Part shown: one piece after another, positions 40,500 through 51,054 of the stretch | Position numbering within the stretch: the first letter of the stretch is position 1 | Layout of the letters: every line of letters begins with the position of its first letter | From: Dyella dinghuensis | Lineage (GTDB): Bacteria; Pseudomonadota; Gammaproteobacteria; Xanthomonadales; Rhodanobacteraceae | Length of the DNA: 64,000 nucleotides | Assembly (NCBI RefSeq): GCF_003977615.1 | Contig: NZ_RYZR01000007.1 | Location: 186,001-250,000, forward strand | Reading direction: 5' to 3' | Notes under the pieces: model-generated | What the model was told of the DNA's origin: nothing | Databases searched by the model: none | Seen by the model: the letters and a program-made list of their open reading frames with translations, nothing else | Made by a program: the position numbers and the translations under genes

Positions 40500-40575
40500 C
40501 GCCCGAATTGCCGAGTCACCCCTCGGGATGAAGTAAAATCGCCCGCTTGTCATTGGATCTCAGTCAGGAATCGTC

Positions 40576-41310
40576 ATGGGTAGAGGCCCGTCCATCGAAG
40601 GTCGCAAGAACGCTGAAGACGCCAAGCGCGCCAAGGTGTTTACCAAGCTGATCCGCGAAATTACCGTTGCCACCCGCGCTGGCGTGGCCGATCCGAACCT
40701 CAATCCGCGCCTGCGCGCGGCCGTGGACAAGGCGCTGACCGCCAATATGTCCAAGGACACGATCGAGCGCGCGATCAAGCGCGGTTCGGGCGCCGATGGC
40801 GGCGCGAAGATGGAAGAGCTCCGCTACGAAGGCTACGGCCCGGCGGGTACTGCGCTCATCATCGAATGCTTTACCGACAACCCGACACGCACTGTCGCTG
40901 ACGTGCGCCATGCGCTGACAAAGCACGGTGGCAATCTCGGCACCAACGGTTCCGTAGCGTTTCAGTTCACCCGTTGCGGCGAACTGGTATTCGCCACGCA
41001 CGGAAACGAAGCGGCCGAAGAGAAAGTGCTGGAAGCGGCGCTCGAAGCAGGTGCCGATGATGTGATCAACGAAAACGGCGAAAGCACCGTGTTGTGCTCG
41101 CCGGAAAGTTTTGAAACCGTGCAGCAGGCGCTGATCGAAGCGAAGCTGGATGCGCAGCATGCCGGTGTTGTGATGCGTCCGAACAATCGCGTTGCCGTGA
41201 CCGGCGAAGCATTGGAAACGCTGAACGATTTGCTTGAAAAGCTCGATTCGCTCGACGACGTGAGCGAGGTTTATCACAACGCCGCGTTGCCGGTTGAGGC
41301 GGCGGGTTGA
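40576..41310 (+). CDS. YebC/PmpR-family protein
   Basis: This 244-residue protein has the family start [20 protein letters not shown] and the core [14 protein letters not shown]. YebC proteins act as DNA-binding regulators or, as recent work shows, help ribosomes through proline stretches. It sits directly upstream of ruvC, the usual place in many bacteria. AGGAAT precedes the ATG. Confidence 0.95.
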   Translation: MGRGPSIEGRKNAEDAKRAKVFTKLIREITVATRAGVADPNLNPRLRAAVDKALTANMSKDTIERAIKRGSGADGGAKMEELRYEGYGPAGTALIIECFTDNPTRTVADVRHALTKHGGNLGTNGSVAFQFTRCGELVFATHGNEAAEEKVLEAALEAGADDVINENGESTVLCSPESFETVQQALIEAKLDAQHAGVVMRPNNRVAVTGEALETLNDLLEKLDSLDDVSEVYHNAALPVEAAG

Positions 41311-41347
41311 TCGGCTGCCTCAGCTTTCCACGCCGACTTCTCAAGCA

Positions 41348-41869
41348 ATGATCCGCATCATAGGCATCGATCCAGGCAGTCAGCGCACCGGCGTCGGTAT
41401 TATCGACGTCGATGCGGCCGGCAAGCTGTCACATGTTTTTCATGATGCGCTGGTCGTCGTAGGCGAAGAGACGTTTCCCCTTCGCCTGAAACGCATTTTT
41501 GATGGCATCAGTGACATCATTGCGGAGCATCGTCCGGTCGAATGCGGTATCGAGCGCGTCTTCATGGCGCGCAATGCCGATTCGGCCCTGAAACTCGGGC
41601 AGGCGAGAGGCGCCGCGATTTGCGCGGTGGTCAACAAGGGGATCGCAGTGCACGAATACGCGGCAACGGAAGTGAAGAAATCGGTCGTGGGTGGCGGTCG
41701 CAGCGACAAGACCCAGGTGCAGCACATGATCGGCGTTCTGCTCGGCTTGAAAGGGCCGCTCCAGGCCGACGCCGCGGACGCACTGGCCATTGCCGTCGCA
41801 CATGCGCATACACGTTCCAGCCTCGAGCGCGTGGGTATTCCGCGCACGGCATGGAGACGCCGCCGATGA
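41348..41869 (+). CDS. ruvC: Holliday junction resolvase RuvC
   Basis: The 173-residue nuclease starts [20 protein letters not shown], giving the first catalytic Asp in [13 protein letters not shown] and the C-terminal [12 protein letters not shown] carry the other acidic residues. It cuts Holliday junctions bound by RuvAB. The stop overlaps ruvA as ATGA. Confidence 0.97.
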   Translation: MIRIIGIDPGSQRTGVGIIDVDAAGKLSHVFHDALVVVGEETFPLRLKRIFDGISDIIAEHRPVECGIERVFMARNADSALKLGQARGAAICAVVNKGIAVHEYAATEVKKSVVGGGRSDKTQVQHMIGVLLGLKGPLQADAADALAIAVAHAHTRSSLERVGIPRTAWRRRR

Positions 41870-42462
41870 TCGGCCGGCTTCGTGGCATTCTCATTTCCAA
41901 GCAACCGCCGTGGTTGCTGGTGGAAGTCGGTGGTGTGGGTTATGAGCTTGAAGCGCCCATGTCGACCATTTACGACCTTCCGCAAACCGGCAAGGAAGTC
42001 ACGCTGCTCACGCACTATGCGGTGAAGGAAGACAGCGTGGCGCTGTACGGTTTTCTGCACGAATCCGAGCGCACATTATTCCGCAATCTGCAAAAAGTTA
42101 GCGGTATCGGCGCAAAAATATCGCTGGCCGTGTTGTCCGGTGTTTCCACGCAGGATTTCGCGCGATTGGTGCAGGCTGGCGACGTGGTGGCGCTCACCAA
42201 GATTCCCGGCATCGGCAAGAAAACGGCCGAGCGCATCGTGGTTGAATTGCGCGATCGCGTGGATGCGCTTGGAACACATGTTTCGGGGCTTGCCTCGGCA
42301 TCTAGCGCGCCGCTCGATCCTGCCGGCGAAGCCACCGTGGCGCTGCAACAGCTTGGCTACAAGCCGGCCGAAGTTACCCGATTGGTGCAGAAGGTCGCCG
42401 CTCAAGGTGACAGCGCCGAAACCATTATCCGTAAGGCGCTGCGCGCCGCACTCGGGAGTTAA
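41866..42462 (+). CDS. ruvA: Holliday junction helicase subunit RuvA
   Basis: The 198-residue protein starts [21 protein letters not shown], has the helix-hairpin-helix regions [15 protein letters not shown] and [16 protein letters not shown], and a C-terminal domain III that contacts RuvB. It binds the four-way junction. The ATG overlaps ruvC; kup begins three bases after the stop. Confidence 0.97.
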   Translation: MIGRLRGILISKQPPWLLVEVGGVGYELEAPMSTIYDLPQTGKEVTLLTHYAVKEDSVALYGFLHESERTLFRNLQKVSGIGAKISLAVLSGVSTQDFARLVQAGDVVALTKIPGIGKKTAERIVVELRDRVDALGTHVSGLASASSAPLDPAGEATVALQQLGYKPAEVTRLVQKVAAQGDSAETIIRKALRAALGS

Positions 42463-42465
42463 TAC

Positions 42466-44367
42466 GTGGGTCACGACACTCAACAAGGCATAAGCGACGC
42501 GGATTCGAAGCGTCGATTGGCCACCCTGGCATTGGGCGCAATTGGCGTCGTGTACGGCGATATCGGTACGAGTCCGCTTTATACCTTGCAGACGACGCTG
42601 AGCCACGATGGCATGCATCCGACGCCGGAAAGCATCTACGGCGTGCTGTCGTTGATCTTCTGGGCGCAGATCATCGTGGTCTCGCTGAAGTACGTCACCT
42701 TCATCATGCGCGCGGACAACAAAGGTGAAGGCGGCATCATGGCGTTGATGGCGCTTGCGCTGCGCGCCGTGCGCGATAAGCCAAGAACGCGCTGGTTGCT
42801 GGCGATTGTCGGTATTTTCGGTGCGTCGTTGTTCTACGGCGACGGTGTGATCACGCCCGCGATTTCGGTGTTGTCTGCGGTAGAAGGCGTGAAGGTTGCG
42901 GCGCCCGGCCTTGCGCATTGGATTGTGCCGGTGACGGCGGTGATTCTGTTCTTTCTGTTTGCTGTTCAGCGTCACGGCACTGAACATGTGGGGCGTATGT
43001 TCGGTCCGGTCATGGTGATCTGGTTCATCACGATTGCGGTGCTGGGTGGCCGGATGGTGCTGGATAACCCACATGTTTTATATGCCATCAATCCGATGTA
43101 CGGCGTGCGCTTCTTCTTTACGCATGGTGTGAAGGCGTACATCGCGCTCGGTGGTGTCGTGCTGGCACTGACTGGTGCCGAAGCGCTCTATGCGGATATG
43201 GGACATTTCGGCAAACGTCCGATTCGTCTTGCATGGTTCAACTTTGTATTGCCCGCACTGATCCTCAATTATTTCGGTCAGGGTGCGTTGTTGCTGGCGC
43301 ATCCGGATGCGATCGACAATCCGTTCTTCAAGACGGTGCCGTCGGTGTTGCTCTATCCGATGATTGCGCTCGCAACGGCGGCGACGGTCATCGCATCGCA
43401 AGCAGTTATTTCCGGTGCGTTCTCGATGACGCGCGAAGCGATGTCGCTGGGTTACTCCCCGCGCATGCCGGTCGTGCATACCTCGCGTGAAATGTCCGGC
43501 CAGATCTTCGTGCCATGGGTGAACAGTTTCCTGCTGGTGATGGTGTTGGTGGCGGTGATCGGCTTCCGCAGCTCCGACAGCCTCAGTGCGGCATACGGCA
43601 TCGCCGTGACGGGCACGATGACGATCACGACGGTGCTGGCGCTGTTCGTGGCGCGGCATCAGTGGCGTTGGAGCATGCCAGTGGTGATCATCGCCGGTAC
43701 GGTTCTGTTGATCATCGACATGTCCTTCTTTACCGCCAACCTCATCAAGGTCGAATACGGCGGCTGGTTCCCGCTGGTGCTGGGTCTTGCCGTGTTCATC
43801 GTGATGACGACCTGGCGCCGCGGCCGTGAACTGGTGGTGCGCGAAATCAAGCAGGGTGGTCTGGCGCTGGTTCCGTTTATCGAGAACATCACCGAACATC
43901 CGCCCCTACGCGTGCCGGGCACGGCGGCGTTCCTTACGGCGAATCAGAATTCGGTGCCGCACGCTTTGCTGCACAATCTCAAGCACAACAAAGTGCTGCA
44001 TGAGCGAAATGTCATGCTGACGGTGGAAGTTCTGGAAACACCGGTTGCGGATGCCGAGGAACGCATCCATCTGACAACGATGGATGGCAACTTCTACGGT
44101 CTGGAGCTTCGCTTCGGTTTTGCCGAAGATCCGAATATTCCGCTCGCGCTTTCTCGTTGTGCAAAGAGCGGTCTGCCGTTCGATTTGATGGATACGACAT
44201 TCTTCCTCTCGCGCGAGAACGTCGTCGCCGACAAGCGCCGTCCTGGCATGGCGCTGTGGCGCGATCGGCTGTTCGCCTTCATGTCGCGCAATGCGTTGCC
44301 TGCCACGGCGTTCTTCCAGATTCCCGGCAACCGTCTGATCGAGCTGGGAACGCAGGTCGAGATCTGA
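42466..44367 (+). CDS. kup: Kup-family potassium uptake protein
   Basis: This 633-residue membrane protein with about 12 hydrophobic helices has GAIGVVYGDIGTSPLYTLQ and ADNKGEGGIMALMALA, diagnostic of Kup/HAK/KT transporters, and a soluble C-terminal part (from about 460). It imports K+, probably with protons. It uses a GTG start three bases after ruvA and separates ruvA from ruvB. Confidence 0.96.
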   Translation: MGHDTQQGISDADSKRRLATLALGAIGVVYGDIGTSPLYTLQTTLSHDGMHPTPESIYGVLSLIFWAQIIVVSLKYVTFIMRADNKGEGGIMALMALALRAVRDKPRTRWLLAIVGIFGASLFYGDGVITPAISVLSAVEGVKVAAPGLAHWIVPVTAVILFFLFAVQRHGTEHVGRMFGPVMVIWFITIAVLGGRMVLDNPHVLYAINPMYGVRFFFTHGVKAYIALGGVVLALTGAEALYADMGHFGKRPIRLAWFNFVLPALILNYFGQGALLLAHPDAIDNPFFKTVPSVLLYPMIALATAATVIASQAVISGAFSMTREAMSLGYSPRMPVVHTSREMSGQIFVPWVNSFLLVMVLVAVIGFRSSDSLSAAYGIAVTGTMTITTVLALFVARHQWRWSMPVVIIAGTVLLIIDMSFFTANLIKVEYGGWFPLVLGLAVFIVMTTWRRGRELVVREIKQGGLALVPFIENITEHPPLRVPGTAAFLTANQNSVPHALLHNLKHNKVLHERNVMLTVEVLETPVADAEERIHLTTMDGNFYGLELRFGFAEDPNIPLALSRCAKSGLPFDLMDTTFFLSRENVVADKRRPGMALWRDRLFAFMSRNALPATAFFQIPGNRLIELGTQVEI

Positions 44368-44496
44368 CAAGAAGCTGCGAATCGCCGGGCTATTGAGGGC
44401 ATGCGCATCGTGCATGCCTTCACGCCATCGCTACCGCAGACATTGCGCAGGTCATCCTGACGGGCAGCGTTCGCCATCACCTGCCATAATGTCCCC

Positions 44497-45546
44497 ATGA
44501 CCGAGCATCGCATCATCACCTCAGCCGCCCAGCTCGACGACGAGGCGTTAGAGGCGTCTATCCGTCCGAAACGGTTGAGCGAATACCTCGGCCAGCAGGC
44601 GGTGCGCGAGCAGCTGTCGATTTACATCGAGGCGGCGAAAAAGCGCGGTGGTGCACTCGATCATGTGCTGATCTTCGGGCCACCGGGCCTCGGCAAGACA
44701 ACACTCAGTCACGTCATCGCCAACGAGCTTGGCGTGAATGTGCGCTCGACGTCGGGCCCCGTGCTGGAACGCGCCGGCGATCTGGCCGCGCTGCTGACCA
44801 ACCTCGAAGCGCACGACGTACTGTTCGTCGACGAAATTCATCGCCTTTCGCCGGTAGTGGAGGAAGTGCTGTATCCGGCGATGGAAGATTTCCAGATCGA
44901 CATCATGATCGGCGAAGGCCCTGCCGCACGCTCGATCAAGCTCGATCTGCCGCCTTTCACGCTGATCGGCGCCACCACGCGCGCCGGCTTGCTGACCGCG
45001 CCGCTGCGCGACCGCTTCGGCATCGTGTTGCGCCTGGAGTTCTATTCGCCGGAAGAGTTGACCGCCATCGTGCGTCGTTCGGCGCGCATTCTTGGCATCG
45101 CTTGCGAATTGGATGGCGCACAGGAAATCGCGCGCCGTTCGCGTGGCACGCCGCGTATCGCCAATCGCTTGCTGCGTCGCGTGCGCGACTACGCAGAAGT
45201 GCGCGCAAACGGTCATATCACGTATGACGTCGCACAAGCGGCCATGAATATGCTGAAGGTCGATGCGGAAGGTTTCGACGAACTGGATCGTCGTCTGCTC
45301 AACATCATCATCGAAAATTTCGACGGGGGCCCGGTGGGTGTCGAGTCGCTGGCGGCTGCACTCAGCGAAGATCGCGGCACGCTGGAAGATGTGGTGGAAC
45401 CGTATCTGATCCAGCAGGGTTTCCTGGTGCGCACGGCCCGCGGTCGCATGGCGAGCGCGAAAGCCTGGCGTCACCTTGGCCTCACGCCGCCGCCCCGTCA
45501 GCCGCAGGCTGCCGATCTGTTTGGCTCTGGCGACAATGACGTCTGA
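44497..45546 (+). CDS. ruvB: Holliday junction branch migration ATPase RuvB
   Basis: The 349-residue AAA+ protein has [11 protein letters not shown], Walker [12 protein letters not shown], Walker [10 protein letters not shown] and the C-terminal winged helix. It powers branch migration with RuvA. The ribosome site before the ATG is weak. ybgC begins inside its last codons (11-base overlap). Confidence 0.97.
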   Translation: MTEHRIITSAAQLDDEALEASIRPKRLSEYLGQQAVREQLSIYIEAAKKRGGALDHVLIFGPPGLGKTTLSHVIANELGVNVRSTSGPVLERAGDLAALLTNLEAHDVLFVDEIHRLSPVVEEVLYPAMEDFQIDIMIGEGPAARSIKLDLPPFTLIGATTRAGLLTAPLRDRFGIVLRLEFYSPEELTAIVRRSARILGIACELDGAQEIARRSRGTPRIANRLLRRVRDYAEVRANGHITYDVAQAAMNMLKVDAEGFDELDRRLLNIIIENFDGGPVGVESLAAALSEDRGTLEDVVEPYLIQQGFLVRTARGRMASAKAWRHLGLTPPPRQPQAADLFGSGDNDV

Positions 45547-45949
45547 GACGGCTGGCAATGTTTTCGCCTGGCCGGTCCGCGTCTATTGGGAAGACACGGA
45601 TGCCGGCGGCGTGGTCTACCACGCGAGCTATTTGCGCTTTCTCGAGCGTGCCCGCACCGAGTGGCTGCGTGGGCTTGGCGTGGACCAATTGGCGTTCAAA
45701 CAAGCCACCGGGCTGGCTTTCATGGTCCACCGGATGGAAATCGACTTCCTCCGGCCAGCCCTGCTAGATGATGAACTGACGGTTACGGTGGAAGTCAAAG
45801 AGAAGCGTTCAGCCAGTATCCTGTTCACCCAAACGATAAGCAGGGCGACGGATGGAACGCGACTTATCGAGGCGCAAGTGCGTGCGGCGTGCGTGGATCT
45901 CAAACGTATGCGGCCCGCTCCCATTCCGGCCGGCCTGATCCGGGATTGA
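45536..45949 (+). CDS. ybgC: Tol-Pal-associated acyl-CoA thioesterase YbgC
   Basis: The 137-residue hotdog-fold enzyme has [33 protein letters not shown] motif (active Asp in DTDAGG, YHASY). YbgC hydrolyses acyl-CoA or acyl-ACP and is regularly the first gene of the tol-pal operon. The ATG at 45536 overlaps ruvB. Confidence 0.95.
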   Translation: MTSETAGNVFAWPVRVYWEDTDAGGVVYHASYLRFLERARTEWLRGLGVDQLAFKQATGLAFMVHRMEIDFLRPALLDDELTVTVEVKEKRSASILFTQTISRATDGTRLIEAQVRAACVDLKRMRPAPIPAGLIRD

Positions 45950-46004
45950 CCCCGATCCCGAACCAACGCTTTTACATATCAATGTGGTGGAGAACCCCCA
46001 AACC

Positions 46005-46694
46005 ATGAACAGTGGACTGAACATATTTGAGCTGCTCCGAGACGCGAGCTTGCCGGTGCTAGGGGTGCTGCTGGTGCTGCTGTTCTTCTCCTTCATGTCG
46101 TGGGTGATCATCATCCGCAAGTATTCGCAGCTGAAAGCTGCGATGGAGAACGCCGAATCGTTCGAAGAACGCTTCTGGTCCGGCGCCGATCTCGCACAGC
46201 TGTTCCGTGAAGTGAGCAACAACGGCGGCGACAACGGCGGCATGGAAAACATCTTCGAGTCGGGCTTCCGCGAATTCGTCCGTCAGCGTCAGCGCCGTGG
46301 CCTGGACATGCGCACGGTGGTGGAAGGTTCCGAACGTGCAATGCGCGTGACCGGTACCAAGGAAATCGGCGCGCTGGAACGCAATCTGGAATTTCTCGCC
46401 AACGTCGGTTCGATCAGTCCGTACGTCGGTCTGTTCGGTACGGTGTGGGGCATCATGGGTGCGTTCCAGGGCCTGGGCGAGATGAAGGACGTCACCATCG
46501 CCGTGGTGGCGCCGCACATCTCCGAAGCGCTGATCGCTACCGCGATGGGTCTGTTCGCCGCGATTCCCGCGGTGTGGGCGTACAACCGCTATGCCAACAA
46601 GGTCGAGCGCGTTGCCTCGCGCTACGAAGTGTTCCAGGAAGAGTTCTCGTCGGTGCTGCAGCGTCAGATCCAGATCGACGACGCGACCAACTAA
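46005..46694 (+). CDS. tolQ: Tol-Pal system inner-membrane protein TolQ
   Basis: This protein of about 229 residues has three transmembrane helices and the MotA/TolQ/ExbB segment GSISPYVGLFGTVWGIMGAF. With TolR it forms a proton-driven motor for envelope constriction. The ATG at 46005 is used here; a GTG seven codons earlier (45984) is also possible. Confidence 0.95.
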   Translation: MNSGLNIFELLRDASLPVLGVLLVLLFFSFMSWVIIIRKYSQLKAAMENAESFEERFWSGADLAQLFREVSNNGGDNGGMENIFESGFREFVRQRQRRGLDMRTVVEGSERAMRVTGTKEIGALERNLEFLANVGSISPYVGLFGTVWGIMGAFQGLGEMKDVTIAVVAPHISEALIATAMGLFAAIPAVWAYNRYANKVERVASRYEVFQEEFSSVLQRQIQIDDATN

Positions 46695-46709
46695 GCGGAG
46701 AGTGCGGTC

Positions 46710-47156
46710 ATGCGTAGTTCTGCCCGTCACAAGCGCTTCAAGCTGAAGTCGGAGATCAACGTCGTTCCCTACATCGACGTGATGCTGGTGCTGTTGATCA
46801 TCTTCATGGTCACCGCGCCCATGCTCAACGCGAACGTGGACGTCAATCTGCCACAGGCGAATGCCAAGTCGCTGCACGACAAGAAAGATCCGGTGATCGT
46901 TTCGGTCGACAGCCAGGGACAGATGTACCTGACTCTGGGCACCGAAAAGAAAGAGCCGATCGATGCGGATGCGCTGAAAGTCAAAGTTAGTGCGTTCGTG
47001 CAGCAAAATCCGGACGTCAGTGTGCTCGTCGCCGGTGATCGCGACGGCAAGTACCAAGGCGTGTATCAGGTATTGGCCTTGCTGCAGCAGGCAGGCGTGG
47101 CCAAGGTGGGTTTGATGAGCGCGCCGGAGTCGGGCAATCCGAATGGACGACCGTAA
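46710..47156 (+). CDS. tolR: Tol-Pal system protein TolR
   Basis: The 148-residue protein has one N-terminal helix with the proton-path Asp in VPYIDVMLVLLIIFMVTAPM and a periplasmic ExbD/TolR domain. It is a partner of TolQ. GGAGAG precedes the ATG. Its 3' end overlaps tolA by 14 bases. Confidence 0.96.
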   Translation: MRSSARHKRFKLKSEINVVPYIDVMLVLLIIFMVTAPMLNANVDVNLPQANAKSLHDKKDPVIVSVDSQGQMYLTLGTEKKEPIDADALKVKVSAFVQQNPDVSVLVAGDRDGKYQGVYQVLALLQQAGVAKVGLMSAPESGNPNGRP

Positions 47157-48084
47157 CGCCAAGGGCACCCCGCTTGCGGTGGTGCTTTCTGCCGTCCTTC
47201 ACCTGGGCATCGTCGCGTTTCTGTTTCTTGCGACGCTGTCGTGCACGTCGTATGACGCGTTCCTGACGGCATTGCATCTGCCCAACCCAATCACGTGCAC
47301 GCCGCCTCCTTTGCAATTGACAGGCAAGCCGATCGAGGCGACGTTGATCGGCAATACAGCCGCGCCGCCGCCGAAGTCTGCCAACGTCAAACCGGTTCCC
47401 AACACGGTACCGCCGCCACCGGCCGTGCCGCCGCCGCCGATTCCGCAGCCGCAAACGCCCAAGGTCCAGCAGTTGCCGCCGCCGCCCCAGCATCCGGATG
47501 TCACGGATCAGGAGCGTGTGGTGCAGGACGCCTTGCAGAAAGCCGACGACGCCAAGAAAGAACAGGAAGAGAAGGAACGTCAGCGCCAGGCCGATCTGGA
47601 CGCCCAGGCGGCCAAGCGCAAGGAAGAGCAGGAAAAGGTCGATCAGCTGTTCAAGCAGATGGATCAGGCGCAAGCGCAGACGCAGAAGGCGGACAGCAAA
47701 GCCAAGCAGGCCAAACAGCAGCTGGCGGACCTGAAAAACGCTCAGCCCAACGGTAGGCCCGACTTGCCCAATGCCGATCAACCTCAGAGCGGCAACAACG
47801 CTGCAAACAGCGATCTGAGGTCCCAATACGCGGCGGCTATTCAGAACGCCGTCACACAGAATTGGACTCGGCCGGATAACATGCCGAACGTTCCGTGCAC
47901 CGTGGACATCGTGCAGCTGCCCGGCGGCAACGTCATGAGCGCGAAAGTCGTCGGCAATTGCCCGTATGACGATGCCGGCAAACGTTCCGTGGAAAATGCC
48001 GTGCTGCGTGCGCAGCCGTTGCCTTACAAAGGTTTTGAAAGCGTATTCCAGCGTGAAATTACTTTCACCTTCACCCCGCAGTGA
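47143..48084 (+). CDS. tolA: Cell-envelope integrity protein TolA
   Basis: This 313-residue protein has an N-terminal membrane helix, a proline-rich stretch (about 65-120), a charged Lys/Glu/Gln-rich helical domain (about 120-205) and a C-terminal TonB/TolA domain (QYAAAIQNAVTQNWTRPD onward). It spans the periplasm and links TolQR to TolB/Pal. The stop overlaps tolB. Confidence 0.95.
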   Translation: MDDRNAKGTPLAVVLSAVLHLGIVAFLFLATLSCTSYDAFLTALHLPNPITCTPPPLQLTGKPIEATLIGNTAAPPPKSANVKPVPNTVPPPPAVPPPPIPQPQTPKVQQLPPPPQHPDVTDQERVVQDALQKADDAKKEQEEKERQRQADLDAQAAKRKEEQEKVDQLFKQMDQAQAQTQKADSKAKQAKQQLADLKNAQPNGRPDLPNADQPQSGNNAANSDLRSQYAAAIQNAVTQNWTRPDNMPNVPCTVDIVQLPGGNVMSAKVVGNCPYDDAGKRSVENAVLRAQPLPYKGFESVFQREITFTFTPQ

Positions 48085-49412
48085 GTAAGCCCATGCGCAG
48101 ATCATTTCGATCGATGTTTTCCCTCGTCCTGCTGTTGATGGCAGGCCTTGTCGCGGGCCCCGCCGTGGCACAGACGCTCAACGTGCAGATCGTCGGCGGC
48201 CTGAAAACAGCAACACCCGTCGCGGTGGTGCCGTTCGCTCAGCAAGGCGGTTCGCCGCTGCCGACCGACGTGGCCGACGTAATTCGCAACGACCTCAACC
48301 GCTGCGGCAAATTCCGCTCGCTGGCGGTGAGCGAAATCGTCGAACAACCCAGCCAGGGTTCGGACATCAAGTTCGCCACCTGGCGTTTGCTCAAGCAGGA
48401 TTACATCGTCATCGGCCGCATCAAGGATGCGGGCAACGGTGCAGTCTCCGTTGAATACGAACTGTGGGATGTGAACCGCCAGCAGCGTTTGCTCGGTAAC
48501 GCCATGCCGCCGGCACAGGTCAGCGATCTGCGCAGCGTCGCGCATCAGATTGCCGATGCCATCTATCAGCAGATCGAAAATGTTCCGGGCGCATTCTGGA
48601 CGCGTATTGCCTACATCACCTCGGTAGGCACGGGTGCCAACCAGACTTACTCGCTGATCGTGGCCGACTCCGATGGCTACAACCCGCAGGTGGTGGCGCG
48701 TTCGCACGAGGCATTGCTGTCGCCGAAGTGGTCGCCGGATGGCTCGCGTATTGCTTACGTATCGTTTGAAAGCGGCAATTCGGCCGTCTATATCCAGAAC
48801 ATCCTGACCGGTGCACGCCAGCTGGTTTCCGGCCGCGCCAAGGGCATCAACAGTGCGCCCGCCTGGTCGCCGGATGGCACCAAGCTTGCGTTGTCGCTGT
48901 CCTACACGGGCAACCCCGAGATTTACGTAATGGACCTGGGTTCCCGCGCGGAAACGCGTCTCACTCAAGGTCTGGCCATCAATACCGAGCCGGTCTGGTC
49001 GCCGGATGGCCAAAGCATCTATTTCACTTCCGACCGTTCGGGCCGCCCGCAGATCTATCGCGTTTCGGCTGGCGGCGGTTCGCCGGAGCGCGTCAGCTTC
49101 CAGGGTCAGCAAAATCTCAATGCTGCCGTCAGCTATGACGGCAAGCAGATCGCCATGGTGCAGGCCGATGGGAACGTGTATCGTATTGCCATTATGGATC
49201 AGAGCCTTGGCGGCCAGGTGCGTTTCATCTCTACCGGCCCGATCGATGAATCGCCGAGCTTCGCACCCAATGCCAGCATGCTGATCTACGCCGCCGACGG
49301 ATCTCCGGACGTGCTTTATGCCGTGTCGGATGACGGCATGGTCCGGCAGCGTCTGGTCTTGGCCAATGGCGATGTTCGCCAGCCGGCGTGGGGTCCCTAT
49401 CGCAAAAACTGA
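48081..49412 (+). CDS. tolB: Tol-Pal system periplasmic protein TolB
   Basis: The protein of about 443 residues has a signal peptide, an N-terminal alpha/beta domain (VVPFAQQGGSPLPTDVADVI) and a six-bladed propeller with repeated WSPDG motifs (SPKWSPDGSRIAYVS, PAWSPDGTKLA, PVWSPDGQSIYFTSDRSG). It binds Pal. A GTG at 48081 overlaps tolA; an ATG at 48093 is an alternative. Confidence 0.97.
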   Translation: MSKPMRRSFRSMFSLVLLLMAGLVAGPAVAQTLNVQIVGGLKTATPVAVVPFAQQGGSPLPTDVADVIRNDLNRCGKFRSLAVSEIVEQPSQGSDIKFATWRLLKQDYIVIGRIKDAGNGAVSVEYELWDVNRQQRLLGNAMPPAQVSDLRSVAHQIADAIYQQIENVPGAFWTRIAYITSVGTGANQTYSLIVADSDGYNPQVVARSHEALLSPKWSPDGSRIAYVSFESGNSAVYIQNILTGARQLVSGRAKGINSAPAWSPDGTKLALSLSYTGNPEIYVMDLGSRAETRLTQGLAINTEPVWSPDGQSIYFTSDRSGRPQIYRVSAGGGSPERVSFQGQQNLNAAVSYDGKQIAMVQADGNVYRIAIMDQSLGGQVRFISTGPIDESPSFAPNASMLIYAADGSPDVLYAVSDDGMVRQRLVLANGDVRQPAWGPYRKN

Positions 49413-49671
49413 ACTTTTGTCCGGCTGCGCCCCCGAAGGGTCGTAACCGGATGACCCGAGGAGGGGTCCGGGACGCCTTAGTTTGTGTTCCGGCCATAGG
49501 GAGCGGTGCTTTTGCATCGCCCCCTTTACTGGCCTGTGCAGTACAATGCGTGGCCGTAAGTTGAAGCTGTAAGAAAAATAATCAGAACAGCCGGTCCACC
49601 GGCGAAAACTGTCCCGTAACCGCAATCGTCATTGACTGTCGGAAATCAAACCCGTTTGAAGGAACGTCACC

Positions 49672-50181
49672 ATGAATAAGACCGTTCGTATCGCACTGGT
49701 CGCTCTGCTCTGCGTGGGCGCGGCCGCATGTAGCAAGAAGCAGGAAGTTAAGCCCCAGCCGCAGGAACAGCCGGCAGTTGAGCAAGCCCCGGCCAACAGC
49801 GGCGCCGGCAAGTACACCCCGGCTGACCTCGACACTGACGCTTGCCTGCGTCAGCGCGTTGTCTACTTCGACTTCGACAAGGACGAAGTGAAGCCGGAAT
49901 TCCAGCAGATCATGCAGTGCCATGCCAAGTATCTGCAGGATCGCCCGACGTCCCAGATGCGTCTGGAAGGCAACACCGACGAGCGCGGTACGCGCGAATA
50001 CAACCTGGGCCTCGGCGAGCGCCGTGGCAACGCTGTCTCCAGCGCGCTCCAGGCTAACGGTGGTTCGGCCAGCCAGATCTCCGTCATCAGCTACGGCAAA
50101 GAAAAGCCGGTTTGCCGCGAACACAACGAGGATTGCTGGAGCAAGAATCGTCGCGTCAATATCGTCTATACCGCTGAGTAA
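49672..50181 (+). CDS. pal: Peptidoglycan-associated lipoprotein Pal
   Basis: The 169-residue lipoprotein has a signal peptide ending in the lipobox GAAAC (lipidated Cys20), a Gln/Pro linker and an OmpA-like peptidoglycan-binding domain (YFDFDKDEVKP, LEGNTDERGTREYNLGLGE, RRVNIVY). A 259-base gap after tolB suggests its own promoter. The stop overlaps cpoB (TAATG). Confidence 0.97.
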   Translation: MNKTVRIALVALLCVGAAACSKKQEVKPQPQEQPAVEQAPANSGAGKYTPADLDTDACLRQRVVYFDFDKDEVKPEFQQIMQCHAKYLQDRPTSQMRLEGNTDERGTREYNLGLGERRGNAVSSALQANGGSASQISVISYGKEKPVCREHNEDCWSKNRRVNIVYTAE

Positions 50182-51050
50182 TGACGTTTAAGCTGGCCCA
50201 ACGCTTCACGGTCAGCATCGGCATGGCGGGCGCCTTGGCGTCCGCCATGTTGTTTATGGCCTCCGCGCATGCGCAGGATTCCTCGCCGCTGAGTCTGTCC
50301 GACCGGGTTGCCCGGCTTGAACAGCAATCGCAAGGCCAGAACCAGACGCGCATGGCCCAGGTCAACCAGCTGCAGCAGATGCAATCGCAAATGCAGCAGA
50401 TGCAAGGCCAGATCGAAGAACTGCAGCATCAGTTGCAGCAGTTGCAGGATCAGAGCAAGGCGCAGTACACCGATCTGGATAGCCGCGTCGGCCGTCTGGA
50501 AAAAGGTGGTGCTTCTGCCAATCCGGCGCCTGCTGCGAACGGACCCGCATCGGCCGCGACGACACCCGTTGCCACGACCCCTGGCGCTCCAGTCGCAGGT
50601 CCTGCACCGGCAACGCCACCTCCTGCGCCAACGGCTCCCGCCGAATCGGCCGCGGACAAGGCTGGCGCCACGACCTCCTACAACGCCGCTTTCAAATCTC
50701 TCAAGGCGGGCGATTACGTCGCGTCGTCCCGGGGATTTCGCGAATTCATCCAGAAATACCCGAACGATTCGCTCACCCCCAACGCCTTTTACTGGCTGGG
50801 CGAGTCGTACTACGCCACGACCAACTACCAGGTCGCGGTGGAAGCCTTCAATCATCTGTTGAGCCAATATCCGCAGAGCGACAAAGCACCCGATGCGTTG
50901 CTCAAGCTCGGTTACAGCCAATTGCAGATGAAGCAAACCGACGCGGGTGCCGCGACACTGAAATCCGTGATCGCCAAGTATCCCAGCTCCAATGCTGCCA
51001 AGCTCGCTCAGGAACGACTGACCCGGCTTTCGCAGCAACCGGCACACTGA
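50181..51050 (+). CDS. cpoB: Cell division coordinator CpoB (YbgF)
   Basis: The 289-residue periplasmic protein has a signal peptide (cleavage after AHA), a coiled coil of Gln-rich heptads (about 40-105), an Ala/Pro linker and C-terminal tetratricopeptide repeats (YNAAFKSLKAGDY, SQYPQSDKAPDALLKLG). CpoB links septal peptidoglycan synthesis with Tol-Pal constriction. Overlaps pal by one base. Confidence 0.95.
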   Translation: MTFKLAQRFTVSIGMAGALASAMLFMASAHAQDSSPLSLSDRVARLEQQSQGQNQTRMAQVNQLQQMQSQMQQMQGQIEELQHQLQQLQDQSKAQYTDLDSRVGRLEKGGASANPAPAANGPASAATTPVATTPGAPVAGPAPATPPPAPTAPAESAADKAGATTSYNAAFKSLKAGDYVASSRGFREFIQKYPNDSLTPNAFYWLGESYYATTNYQVAVEAFNHLLSQYPQSDKAPDALLKLGYSQLQMKQTDAGAATLKSVIAKYPSSNAAKLAQERLTRLSQQPAH

Positions 51051-51054
51051 GGTC

